Under the pieces are notes generated by a model. That model saw only the letters and a list, made by a program, of their open reading frames with translations, had not been told where the DNA came from and searched no databases. Shown here piece after piece: positions 8,484 to 14,919 of a DNA stretch of 64,000 nt. The translations under genes were made by a program, and so were the position numbers. The stretch spans positions 186,001 to 250,000 of the forward strand of contig JBNKFV010000015.1 of NCBI GenBank assembly GCA_050289485.1, in the 5' to 3' direction. This DNA comes from JBNKFV01 sp050289485. GTDB lineage: Bacteria; Pseudomonadota; Gammaproteobacteria; Pseudomonadales; Cellvibrionaceae. How positions within the stretch are numbered: the stretch's first letter is position 1; each line of letters opens with the position of its first letter.

Positions 8484-9974
8484 ATGACAGACAGTACACG
8501 CTTGCTCATCGTTGACGACAAACCCGAAAATCTGGATTTGCTGCTGGGATATCTCAGTGGCAGTGGCTACGATATTTCAGTTGCCACCAGCGGGCAGGCC
8601 GCGTTGAATCTGGTTGCCAGCCATCCGCCAGCCCTCATCTTGTTAGATGTGATGATGCCGGATATGGATGGTTACGAAGTGTGTCGGCAACTGCGGCATA
8701 AGGGCATGAGTTTGCCGGTTATTTTTATGAGCGCCCTCAGTGATACTCAAAGTAAATTGCAGGCTTTCGAAGCCGGCGGTATCGATTATGTGACCAAGCC
8801 GCTTCAGCGCGAAGAGGTCCGAGCCCGCATCGATGCCCAGATCACTATCGTGAAGCAGCAGCTTGAGTTGGCTGACAAAAATCGGCAATTGCAGACGTTG
8901 ATCAGCGAATTACAGTCGCAGATTGAGGCTCGTCAGCAAGTTGAAGTGGCGTTGCGGCGTGCGGATGAAACGATTTCCAGTTTAACCAAAGCTGAGGCTC
9001 GTCGCTGGGGTATTGAGGCATTTGTGGGGTGTTCGCCGGCGGTAGTGAATTTGTTGGACGATGTTCGAAGCCTGCAACAGGCGCCCCATACCAACGTATT
9101 GATATTGGGCGAGAGTGGCACCGGCAAGGAGTTGATATCCCGGTCGATCCATTTTGGTGGCCGGCGTGGTGACAAGCCATTTGTTGCCGTTAATTGCTCT
9201 GCGATTCCTGCGGATCTTGCTGATGCGGAATTCTTTGGTCATGTAAAGGGGGCTTTTACCGGTGCCACGGGTGATCGTATCGGCTATTTTGAGTGTGCTG
9301 ATGGCGGCACGCTATTTCTCGACGAGATAGGCGATATGCCATTGAGTATGCAGGCAAAATTGCTACGTGTATTGGAGGATGGAAAAGTATGTCCGGTGGG
9401 TGGCAGACAGGAACGGCAGGTTCAGGTACGTATTATCGCGGCCACCAATCATGATTTGCAGCAGCGTGTGCGTGAAAAAGCCTTTCGATCCGACTTATAT
9501 TTTCGCTTGGCCGGTTACACGTTGGCGCTGCCATCGCTGCGGCAGCGTCGAGAGGATATTCCGTTGCTGGTAGAACACTTTTTAAAGCAACTGTGTCAGC
9601 ACATGGGTCGAGAGGCCCCACAGATTGCCGATCCAGCATTACAGCGATTAAGTGAGTACGATTTTCCGGGTAATGTGCGAGAACTGCGTAATATGCTGGA
9701 ATACGCACTGATTGCCAGTCGGGGGCGAGCCATTGGTTTGCAGCACTTGCATTTTTTTGACACAGAGCGTACCACATCTGCCGTAGATTACATTGAAGAC
9801 GAAAGCGCGGTGTTGGATTATGTAAAAACGCATGAGCGCATTGATAATCGCACTGCGCAGGACGTATTGGGCGTTGATCATGGTCGGGCGTCGTATGTGT
9901 TGAAAAAGTTACATAAAGAGGGTTCGTTGAAAAAGCGTGGTGAGCGTCGTTGGAGCTATTACGTACTGAAATAG
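8484..9974 (+). CDS. Sigma-54-dependent response regulator with winged-helix C-terminus
   Basis: A 496-residue transcription activator. Receiver (about 5-120, phosphoacceptor Asp55 in LILLDVMMPDMDG), a coiled-coil linker (about 125-175), and a sigma-54 AAA+ domain (about 183-410) with Walker A GESGTGKE, the sigma-54 contact loop GAFTGA, Walker B LFLDEIGDMP and the arginine-finger region. The C-terminus (about 430-496) is not the usual Fis-type helix-turn-helix: it reads like a winged helix (TAQDVLGVDHGRASYVLKKL, then a basic wing ending WSYYVLK). AAGAGGA precedes the ATG. The gene is divergent from the REC-GGDEF gene, which has a sigma-54 promoter, and it has a decayed partial copy at 2056-2213. 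Confidence 0.93.
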   Translation: MTDSTRLLIVDDKPENLDLLLGYLSGSGYDISVATSGQAALNLVASHPPALILLDVMMPDMDGYEVCRQLRHKGMSLPVIFMSALSDTQSKLQAFEAGGIDYVTKPLQREEVRARIDAQITIVKQQLELADKNRQLQTLISELQSQIEARQQVEVALRRADETISSLTKAEARRWGIEAFVGCSPAVVNLLDDVRSLQQAPHTNVLILGESGTGKELISRSIHFGGRRGDKPFVAVNCSAIPADLADAEFFGHVKGAFTGATGDRIGYFECADGGTLFLDEIGDMPLSMQAKLLRVLEDGKVCPVGGRQERQVQVRIIAATNHDLQQRVREKAFRSDLYFRLAGYTLALPSLRQRREDIPLLVEHFLKQLCQHMGREAPQIADPALQRLSEYDFPGNVRELRNMLEYALIASRGRAIGLQHLHFFDTERTTSAVDYIEDESAVLDYVKTHERIDNRTAQDVLGVDHGRASYVLKKLHKEGSLKKRGERRWSYYVLK

Positions 9975-10021
9975 AGAATTAATCGGTGTGGTTTGTAAGG
10001 AGAGTTGTAAGGAAAATAGGC

Positions 10022-10420
10022 ATGAATAAAAAAATGGTGGCCGTTTACCTGGAGAATAAACCTGAAGCCTGGTTGGATCATCCGTTTGGTCCGCAGGCAG
10101 CGGTGTATAAAATTAAGGATAAACTGTTCGCACTGCTAACCTCGTTGAAAACGGCGAATGGTACAGTTGATGCTATTAATCTCAAATGCGACCCCGATCA
10201 AGCTGCTGGGTTACGGGATATGTTCAGTGGTGTGATTCCCGGTTATCACATGAACAAAAAACACTGGAATTCTGTACTGCTCGACGACAGTGTGCCTGCT
10301 AGCGAAATTGAACGTATGATCGACCACTCTTACGCTTTGGTAGTAAAAAGTTTGAAAGCGGTGGAACGCAATGCTCTGATTTTGAAATACGGCGAAGCGG
10401 CTGTATTAAAAGGGCTTTAA
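10022..10420 (+). CDS. MmcQ/YjbR family protein
   Basis: A 132-residue protein of the MmcQ/YjbR family (CyaY-like double-stranded DNA-binding fold in solved members; cellular role unknown). The typical features are KPEAWLDHPFGPQAAVYKIK near the N-terminus, the lysine-rich central strand region, the IPGYHMNKKHWNSVLLD motif and a C-terminal helix with DHSYALVVKSL. The start is ATG 10022; an upstream GTG at 9986 is in frame but adds an unconserved 12-residue arginine/valine stretch. The gene ends 3 bp before the convergent acetyltransferase gene and shares a hairpin with it. Confidence 0.85.
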   Translation: MNKKMVAVYLENKPEAWLDHPFGPQAAVYKIKDKLFALLTSLKTANGTVDAINLKCDPDQAAGLRDMFSGVIPGYHMNKKHWNSVLLDDSVPASEIERMIDHSYALVVKSLKAVERNALILKYGEAAVLKGL

Positions 10421-10443
10421 CGATTATGCCTGCAAAGCCCTTT
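10409..10443. terminator. Bidirectional hairpin between convergent genes
   Basis: A perfect 10-bp inverted repeat, AAAGGGCTTT (10409-10418) and AAAGCCCTTT (10434-10443), with a 15-nt loop. It is embedded in the last codons of both convergent genes, so one structure can serve both transcripts. Confidence 0.65.
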
Positions 10444-10888
10444 GCATGCTGTAGTTGACCAGGCTTTGTTGATGGCGGTGTACCGTGTTTTCACGCACCA
10501 CACTAAACCCGTGTTTAAGAAAAAGTGGTTTGGCTACCGAGCTGGCGTCTACCGTTAACCGAGGTAGTTGTTGTGTGGCCAACTCAACCACAAAGTTTAA
10601 TAGGGCGCTACCCACTCCCTTGCCTTGCCAGTCAGGATGTACGTACAGACAGTTGATATAGCCATTTTCGGTGAGTTCAATAAATCCGGTGATCAGATTG
10701 TTTTGCACACTCACGTAAGGCTGGGTAATTGCAAAGCGTTTTTCCCACTGTAGATAGTCGATTGGCTCAGGTGCCCAGGCCGCGCGCTGCGCTGGCGTGT
10801 AGAAATGGTCATCAATATGATGCACCGAGGCATAAAATAAGTCAGCCAATGTGTTGGCATCATCTGGTTGGTAGGGGCGAATCGGCAT
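10424..10888 (-). CDS. GNAT family N-acetyltransferase
   Basis: A 154-residue acetyltransferase. It starts with MPIRPYQPDDANTLADLF, the usual GNAT beginning, and has the acetyl-CoA pyrophosphate-binding motif A in YVHPDWQGKGVGSALL followed by the C-terminal strand/helix pair with LFLKHGFSVVREN. It resembles the YafP-like branch of the family; the substrate (small molecule or protein amine) cannot be inferred. It is a single gene in a convergent arrangement with the YjbR gene, with no operon partner. Confidence 0.88.
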   Translation of the reverse strand: MPIRPYQPDDANTLADLFYASVHHIDDHFYTPAQRAAWAPEPIDYLQWEKRFAITQPYVSVQNNLITGFIELTENGYINCLYVHPDWQGKGVGSALLNFVVELATQQLPRLTVDASSVAKPLFLKHGFSVVRENTVHRHQQSLVNYSMQRALQA

Positions 10889-10975
10889 AGTGTAAGGCGT
10901 AGTGGTTAATCAGTTGAATAGCTGCTGATTATCCCAGATTTTGCATCAATCCGCAGAGTAGCATTGTAAGAAGTA

Positions 10976-11004
10976 CCCGATTGGTATGGGGGATACCAAT
11001 CGGG
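10976..11004 (-). terminator. Terminator hairpin after the cyanase gene
   Basis: A perfect 12-bp inverted repeat (CCCGATTGGTAT and its complement) with a loop of five G residues, starting 9 bp beyond the cyanase stop codon. There is no long T tract, so it may stabilise the 3' end or act with Rho. Confidence 0.6.
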
Positions 11005-11012
11005 TTGGCTGA

Positions 11013-11453
11013 CTACCAGCTTTTGTAGGGTAGAAATTTGCCATTCAATGTCAGTAAAACTCTATCGCCCTTAGGATCTTCGATTTTGTCGACTTCCATT
11101 GAGAAGTCGATGGCGCTCATGATGCCGTCTCCAAATTTTTCCTGAATAACCTGTTTCAGGGTTTCACCGTACACGCCCACTACCTCATACAGGCGATAAA
11201 TGAGTGGGTCAGTGGGTATTGCCTGATCCCATGTTTTGGTGGGGTAGGCCTCAAGTGCACTGGCGACATCACTGCCCAGGTCCAGATAGTCGGCAATAGC
11301 CTGAGCTTTTTCTGCAGGGGCGCTATTCATGCCCAGGCACGCCGATGCCAGCCATACGGGCGATATATTCAGAGCTTCTGCCATGGTTTCCCAGCTTAGG
11401 TTGCGGGCAGCTTTGGCGGCCATTAACGCTTCTGTCATTGCGAGTTTATCCAT
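11013..11453 (-). CDS. cynS: Cyanate hydratase (cyanase)
   Basis: A 146-residue cyanase. It catalyses bicarbonate-dependent breakdown of cyanate to ammonia and carbon dioxide in the cytoplasm, as a decamer. The N-terminal helix-turn-helix-like domain (LSWETMAEALNISPVWLASA) and the catalytic C-terminal domain are both complete; the catalytic Arg and Glu lie in YRLYEVVGVYGETLKQ and the Ser in FGDGIMSAIDF. ATG 11453 was chosen because AGGAGAA lies just upstream; the open frame continues 24 codons further through a tandem repeat and is not conserved. No carbonic anhydrase (cynT) or transporter gene is adjacent. Upstream lie a sigma-54 promoter and palindromes, and then a divergent sigma-54 activator. 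Confidence 0.95.
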   Translation of the reverse strand: MDKLAMTEALMAAKAARNLSWETMAEALNISPVWLASACLGMNSAPAEKAQAIADYLDLGSDVASALEAYPTKTWDQAIPTDPLIYRLYEVVGVYGETLKQVIQEKFGDGIMSAIDFSMEVDKIEDPKGDRVLLTLNGKFLPYKSW

Positions 11454-11461
11454 TGTGTTCT

Positions 11462-11515
11462 CCTGTCGTTGCATTGTTAGTTGTACTGCCTGTCGTTGCA
11501 TTGTTAGTTGTACTG
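11462..11515. repeat. Perfect 27-bp tandem duplication in the cyanase leader
   Basis: Two adjacent identical 27-bp units (11462-11488 and 11489-11515). The unit length is a multiple of three, so it extends the cynS reading frame upstream with the repeated residues QLTMQRQ. It lies between the ribosome site and the sigma-54 promoter, in the untranslated leader. Confidence 0.9.
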
Positions 11516-11616
11516 TTAGTTGCACCGTATCAGTGCTTGTTTAAGTGTGGGGTCAAGTAAATTACTTTGCCCTTAGCTATGAGGCGTGGGCAGCAGACAA
11601 ATAGCGCAATGAGTTT

Positions 11617-11632
11617 TGCAAGCGGGGTGCCA
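11617..11632 (-). promoter_or_regulatory. Sigma-54 promoter of cynS
   Basis: On the minus strand this reads TGGCACCCCGCTTGCA, an exact match to TGGCAC-N5-TTGCA. Transcription would start near 11605, about 150 nt before the cynS ATG. Confidence 0.82.
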
Positions 11633-11691
11633 AGTATGTTGTTTGTCTATCTATATGTTTTTTAAGGTTTTTTTGTTTATTTAAATTTCAT

Positions 11692-11744
11692 GAAATATCG
11701 CGATTGGCGAAATATGGAAAAAATTTTGCGAAATATCGCAAAAT
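11692..11744. promoter_or_regulatory. Two palindromic upstream activator sites between cynS and its putative activator
   Basis: Site 1 (11692-11715) has half-sites GAAATATCGC and GCGAAATAT separated by 5 bp. Site 2 (11723-11744) is a perfect inverted repeat, ATTTTGCGA-AATA-TCGCAAAAT. They share GCGAAATAT. They sit 60-112 bp upstream of the cynS -24 element, and site 2 ends 41 bp before the activator's start codon, so they suit both enhancer binding and autoregulation. Confidence 0.65.
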
Positions 11745-11785
11745 GGCTCAGATATTGGATAAGCCCAGAGATATTCTGAAAACGC

Positions 11786-13720
11786 GTGAGGCTTATGATG
11801 ACAGCGACACAGCACTGGTTTTTTCATTCTGCCATGGCACAGCTGGTGATTGATCCCGTTGACGACAAGGTGTTGGCGGTGAATAAGGAGCTGTGCCGGT
11901 TATTGCAAACAGATAAGGCAACAGTGCTGGATTTGCCAGTCAGTCAGCTGTTTAGCCCCAGTTTGCCAGACATGCTGGTGTTTACGCAGGCTCTTATCGA
12001 ACAGGGGCGAGGCTGGTGCGGCCATCTGATTGTGCAGGCACAGCATGATATTCACGTTGAGGTTAGCGGGCGTTGCGATGTGACAACTCGCGATCAAAAG
12101 CCGGCGTATTGCATTTATCTGACGTTGCAGCCGGCTGAAATACTCACGCAGCTGCGTGAACAGGCGCAAGCACAGCATCATTTTAGTTCCGGGTTGGGGC
12201 ACTGGAATCGCGTGGCAACAGTGTTTCAAGAGTTCGAGCGCGAAAACCAGCTTTTGCTGGATGCGGCAGGTGAGGGTATATACGGTGTTGATGCACAGGG
12301 TATGACAACCTTTGTAAACCCAGCCGCACAGCGTATTCTTGGCTACTCCGCTGAAGAGCTGGCAGGGCGCAACATGCATAGCATGGTGCATTACTCTCAC
12401 GGCGACGGGAGCCATTTCGATGTACATGACTGCCCGATATTTGCAGCGTTTCGTGATGGCAATGTGCAACGGGTAGACGACGATGTGTTTTGGAATAAGG
12501 CAGGCGAACCGGTCGATGTAGAATATACCAGTACGCCTATTCGCGATAATGGCACCATCGTGGGTGCAGTGGTTGTTTTTCGGGATGTGTCGCAGAAAAA
12601 GGCAGATCGCAAACGTTTGCTGGAAGCGCTGGAAGAAGTTGAAGCACTGAAGAACCGCTTGCAAATGGAAAATGCTTATTTGATTGAAGCGTTGAATTCG
12701 GAATTCAATCAACATCGGATTCTCGGTAGTAGCTCTGCTATTCAAACCACATTGCAACAAATCCGATTAGTGGCACCTACCCAGGCCACCGTATTGATTA
12801 CCGGCGAATCGGGTACGGGTAAAGAATTGATTGCGCGTGCGATTCATGAAGCCAGTTCGCGTTCTCAGCGTTCATTAATACGGGTAAATTGTGCGGCTAT
12901 TCCCGCCGACTTATTTGAAAGCGAGTTTTTTGGGCATGCCAAAGGTGCCTTTACCGGGGCGACGGCAGACCGGCCAGGCCGGTTTGAGTTGGCCGATGGC
13001 GGCACCCTGTTTTTGGATGAAGTGGGAGAATTACCCCTGTACTTGCAGGGTAAATTACTGCGGGTGTTGCAAGAGCAGCAGTTTGAACGGGTGGGCGAAT
13101 CAAAAACGCGGCATGTTGATGTACGTATCATTACTGCAACCAATAAAGATTTAAAGCAAGCGGTGCAGTTAGGTAGCTTTCGTGAAGATTTGTTCTTTCG
13201 TCTCAACGTATTTCCTATCGAATCTGTGGCATTGCGTTACCGTCGAGAGGATATTCCTGAGTTAACAGAGCATTTTTTGGTTAAAGCTGGGTTAAAGTTG
13301 GGTAAGGCAGGTTTAAAAGTGTCTGCCAGAGAGCTAGAGAAATTGAAGGCGTATCATTGGCCCGGTAATATTCGCGAACTGGAAAATGTGATTGAACGCC
13401 AAGCCATTTTGGCTCGTGGCGAGCAGGTAATTTTTCCACAGTTGTGTAATGATGATAATGAGTCAATCGATCAGCGCATAATCAATCAGGCAGGGCCTGC
13501 GTTCATTACCGATGAGACTATTCTGCAAACCGAAAGTGAACGAAGGGACAGCGAACGGCGTAATATTATTAATGCGTTAATGCACAGTCGCGGTAAGGTA
13601 TCTGGTGCGCAGGGTGCGGCACGCATGTTGGGGGTTAATCCATCCACGCTGGCCTCCAGAATTAAAAAGCTGGGGATTAAGCCTCGGCGATATAAAGAGC
13701 CCGATAGCATTAGTTTGTAG
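11786..13720 (+). CDS. PAS-domain sigma-54-dependent transcriptional activator
   Basis: A 644-residue enhancer-binding protein. Two PAS-type sensor regions (about 10-120 and 155-270, the second with EGIYGVDAQGMTTFVNPAAQ), a short coiled coil, a sigma-54 AAA+ domain (about 312-550: GESGTGKE, GAFTGA, LFLDEVGELP, FRLNVFPI) and a Fis-type helix-turn-helix at the C-terminus (KVSGAQGAARMLGVNPSTLA). There is no receiver, so it should respond to a ligand or redox cue. The GTG at 11786 or ATGs at 11795/11798 may be the start. It is divergent from cynS, whose sigma-54 promoter and palindromes lie between them, so it is the likely cyanase activator. The downstream efflux genes begin 52 bp later and could be a second target. 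Confidence 0.9.
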   Translation: MRLMMTATQHWFFHSAMAQLVIDPVDDKVLAVNKELCRLLQTDKATVLDLPVSQLFSPSLPDMLVFTQALIEQGRGWCGHLIVQAQHDIHVEVSGRCDVTTRDQKPAYCIYLTLQPAEILTQLREQAQAQHHFSSGLGHWNRVATVFQEFERENQLLLDAAGEGIYGVDAQGMTTFVNPAAQRILGYSAEELAGRNMHSMVHYSHGDGSHFDVHDCPIFAAFRDGNVQRVDDDVFWNKAGEPVDVEYTSTPIRDNGTIVGAVVVFRDVSQKKADRKRLLEALEEVEALKNRLQMENAYLIEALNSEFNQHRILGSSSAIQTTLQQIRLVAPTQATVLITGESGTGKELIARAIHEASSRSQRSLIRVNCAAIPADLFESEFFGHAKGAFTGATADRPGRFELADGGTLFLDEVGELPLYLQGKLLRVLQEQQFERVGESKTRHVDVRIITATNKDLKQAVQLGSFREDLFFRLNVFPIESVALRYRREDIPELTEHFLVKAGLKLGKAGLKVSARELEKLKAYHWPGNIRELENVIERQAILARGEQVIFPQLCNDDNESIDQRIINQAGPAFITDETILQTESERRDSERRNIINALMHSRGKVSGAQGAARMLGVNPSTLASRIKKLGIKPRRYKEPDSISL

Positions 13721-13772
13721 CTTTTCCTTTTTGTCTATTTTGATATTGGTGATACCTATCTTAGAGGTTTTC

Positions 13773-14915
13773 GTGTCTATTACTGCCAACAAAACACATA
13801 CAAAATATCATCAATCAACAAATTTTTTATGGCTAGTGATGTGCCTGCTGATGCTGCCATGGTGTGTAGCGATGGCGGCTGAACCTGTGCCGGTGGCGGT
13901 GCAGAAAGTTGACGAACAAATAGTGAATACTGATGTAATACTAACGGGTACGGTAACCTCTCCTAATGTGTCTGGCTTGTCGGTATCGGTTGCTGGTCTG
14001 GTAAAGAATTTGCACGTGGAAGAGGGGGATTACGTTGCGGCGGGTGATGTACTACTCGGCCTTGACAAAGAGCTAGTGGCATTTCAATTACAGCAGACTA
14101 ATGCCCAAAAGGACGAGGCTCGCGTTGCGCTTGCCGATGCGCGGCGGCGTTTGCAAGAGGCGCAACGTCTGGCCGCGCAGAAAAATATTGCGGCCACTAC
14201 AGTAAAAGATCGCGAAGCAGAAGTGGCTGTAGATGAAGCTGTTTATACGCGTGCACAGGCGAGTGCCGCCTATCAGGCGGCTTTGTTGCAGCGTCACGAC
14301 ATTCGTGCCCCCTTTGCTGGAGTAATTGCCGAACGCCATATTGATGTGGGCGAGTGGGTTACCCCTGGCGCGAGTGTTTTTACGCTAGTAGCCACGCAGG
14401 GCTTGCGACTCGATTTTTCAGTGGCAGAAACCTATTTGGACAAAATACAGGTGGGTGCCGTCGTCACGTTTTCATTGGCGGGTGAAAGTCATACAAAATA
14501 TACCGGACGAGTGACTACATTAGTGCCCGTAACCGACCCCAATGCTCGCACTTTTTTGTTGCGTGTGGCGTTAGACAATAACCGTGAGCACAACTTACCA
14601 GTAAATCTTTTACCGGGTATGTCGGTGCAGGCAAATTTACAGGTATCTAGCGGGCGTGAAGGTATTGTCGTACCGCGTGATGCCGTATTGCGCTATCCCG
14701 ATGGACGCGTTGTCGTGTGGGAAATTGTCGATGGTGACGCTGGTCCGGTCGCTCAGGAGCGTGTGGTGGAGCTGGGGGCAGTGGCCGACGGAATGGTGGA
14801 AGTTCGCAGTGGCCTCAGTCAAGGTGCGTCCATTGTCGTACAGGGTAATGAGGGGTTGCGCCAAGGTCAGCAGGTGAAAATTGTAGACAACGTCTTATCT
14901 GCCACGCTGGAGTAA
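13773..14915 (+). CDS. RND efflux periplasmic adaptor (HlyD/MFP family)
   Basis: A 380-residue membrane-fusion protein linking an inner-membrane RND pump to an outer-membrane channel. The GTG at 13773 was chosen because an AGAGG site precedes it and it gives a signal peptide (FLWLVMCLLMLPWCV, cleavage after AMA); the frame stays open further upstream, but only by overlapping the previous gene. The lipoyl/barrel-sandwich halves (SGLSVSVAGLVKNLHVEEGD and HDIRAPFAGVIAERHIDVGE) flank an alpha-hairpin (about 100-155). The beta-barrel and membrane-proximal domains follow. The pump gene starts 4 bp after its stop. No outer-membrane factor gene is in the cluster. Confidence 0.9.
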   Translation: MSITANKTHTKYHQSTNFLWLVMCLLMLPWCVAMAAEPVPVAVQKVDEQIVNTDVILTGTVTSPNVSGLSVSVAGLVKNLHVEEGDYVAAGDVLLGLDKELVAFQLQQTNAQKDEARVALADARRRLQEAQRLAAQKNIAATTVKDREAEVAVDEAVYTRAQASAAYQAALLQRHDIRAPFAGVIAERHIDVGEWVTPGASVFTLVATQGLRLDFSVAETYLDKIQVGAVVTFSLAGESHTKYTGRVTTLVPVTDPNARTFLLRVALDNNREHNLPVNLLPGMSVQANLQVSSGREGIVVPRDAVLRYPDGRVVVWEIVDGDAGPVAQERVVELGAVADGMVEVRSGLSQGASIVVQGNEGLRQGQQVKIVDNVLSATLE

Positions 14916-14919
14916 TAGA

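Noticed and set aside
11454..11525. A longer cynS product starting at 11525.
   Set aside because: The extra 24 residues come from a tandem 27-bp repeat, and an AGGAGAA ribosome site fits the ATG at 11453.
13605..13772. A longer adaptor protein starting at 13605.
   Set aside because: That start lies within the preceding activator gene, and it would place 56 residues before a normal signal peptide.
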